A model generated the notes under the pieces. That model saw only the letters and a program-made list of their open reading frames with translations, ran no database searches and had not been told where the DNA came from. Below are positions 6,491 through 6,851 of a stretch of 6,851 bases of DNA, one piece after another; positions within the stretch are counted from its first letter, which is position 1, and the number at the start of each line of letters is the position of its first letter. The translations under genes were made by a program, and so were the position numbers. The stretch is from Planctomycetaceae bacterium (GTDB lineage: Bacteria > Planctomycetota > Planctomycetia > Pirellulales > UBA1268), in NCBI GenBank assembly GCA_947464585.1, contig CANHYS010000112.1:1-6851 (forward strand), written 5' to 3'.

Positions 6491-6851
6491 ATGGCCAGCA
6501 CCGCTGGAACGGTCCGGCCGGTGCTTCGATTGGTCTGGCCGGTGCTTTTGGAGCAGGTGTTGGGGCTGTCGGTGGGCTTTACCGACAAGTGGTTGGCCGG
6601 CAATCTGCTGGAGGGCGCCGAGTATCTCGCGGCCGTGGGCCTCGTCGCCTACTGCCTGGGCTTTCTCCCCGGGCTCTTCGCCGTTCCTGCCGTCGCCGCA
6701 ACGGCGCTGGTGTCACGGAGCGTGGGGGCGGGCGACCTGCCTGGTGCCCGACGGGCGGCCACGCAGGCGATGCTCGTGGCCGCCGCGCTGACCGCGGCGG
6801 TGTTGGGGGTGGTGGCTGTCTGCGGTGACAGTTTCGTGCGGGCGCTCGGCC
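6491..6851 (+). CDS. MATE-family efflux antiporter, N-terminal part (runs off window)
   Basis: An open frame of 120 codons from ATG 6491 reaches the window edge without a stop. It shows the start of a MATE transporter, an inner-membrane antiporter that exports drugs or metabolites in exchange for Na+ or H+. TM1 is roughly residues 9-31 and ends in 'GFTDKWLAG', whose Asp32 matches the conserved Asp of the 'VDTxMxG' motif. TM2 is roughly 45-70 (LAAVGLVAYCLGFLPGLFAV). It is followed by 'ATALVSRSVGAGDLPGARRAATQAM', the typical MATE loop, and TM3 at about 92-112. ATG 6491 is the first canonical start after the DUF1501 stop, although the frame is open further back. The ribosome site is weak (G-rich, GGCGGGCGGC). 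It lies 68 bp after the DUF1501 gene and may be co-transcribed with it, but no functional link is evident. Confidence 0.88.
   Translation, partial: MASTAGTVRPVLRLVWPVLLEQVLGLSVGFTDKWLAGNLLEGAEYLAAVGLVAYCLGFLPGLFAVPAVAATALVSRSVGAGDLPGARRAATQAMLVAAALTAAVLGVVAVCGDSFVRALG

Noticed and set aside
6511..6552. 21-bp imperfect duplication inside the MATE gene (VRPVLRL / VWPVLLE)
   Set aside because: The encoded residues fit the normal TM1 region of MATE proteins, so this is codon coincidence rather than an insertion.

Overview
The window looks like chromosomal DNA of a planctomycete, most likely from the Pirellulales side of the phylum; that placement is inferred. The evidence is a secreted DUF1549/DUF1553 protein next to a Tat-exported DUF1501 protein, a pairing greatly expanded in planctomycetes, together with GC-rich DNA, loosely packed operons and only partial use of Shine-Dalgarno sequences. 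All genes are on the + strand.

Positions 1-3173 hold the classical bacterial alpha operon in canonical order: the 3' end of rpsM (uS13), rpsK (uS11), rpsD (uS4, four-cysteine zinc form), rpoA (RNA polymerase alpha) and rplQ (bL17). Each spacer is about 100-150 bp, which is wide for this operon. The rpsD-rpoA spacer contains a two-copy 26-bp tandem repeat that begins right after the rpsD stop. bL17 is much longer than usual because of two internal insertions and a tail.

Positions 3174-3398 are a 225-bp non-coding gap with a hairpin just after rplQ, an orphan Shine-Dalgarno-like AAGGAGG and a CCCGGG-centred dyad. Transcription of the alpha operon probably ends here, and the next unit probably starts here.

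Positions 3399-6422 hold the two-gene planctomycete unit. The first gene encodes a Sec-exported DUF1549-DUF1553 protein with one c-type haem motif (CTQCH). Twenty-seven bases after its stop is the chosen start of a DUF1501 protein with a twin-arginine signal and an alkaline-phosphatase/sulfatase-like metal-site pattern. Both should act outside the cytoplasmic membrane, but their substrate is unknown.

Positions 6423-6490 are a short, G-rich repetitive spacer that can fold in alternative ways in front of the next start codon. From 6491 to the window end is the 5' part of a MATE-family multidrug/Na+ (or H+) antiporter gene.

No tRNA, rRNA, CRISPR array, insertion sequence or phage gene was seen, and no gene-free stretch exceeds 300 bases. 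I did not find a convincing new biological system. The points most worth a second look are the bL17 insertions, the repeat before rpoA, the structured spacer before the MATE gene, and the compact DUF1549/DUF1501 pair.
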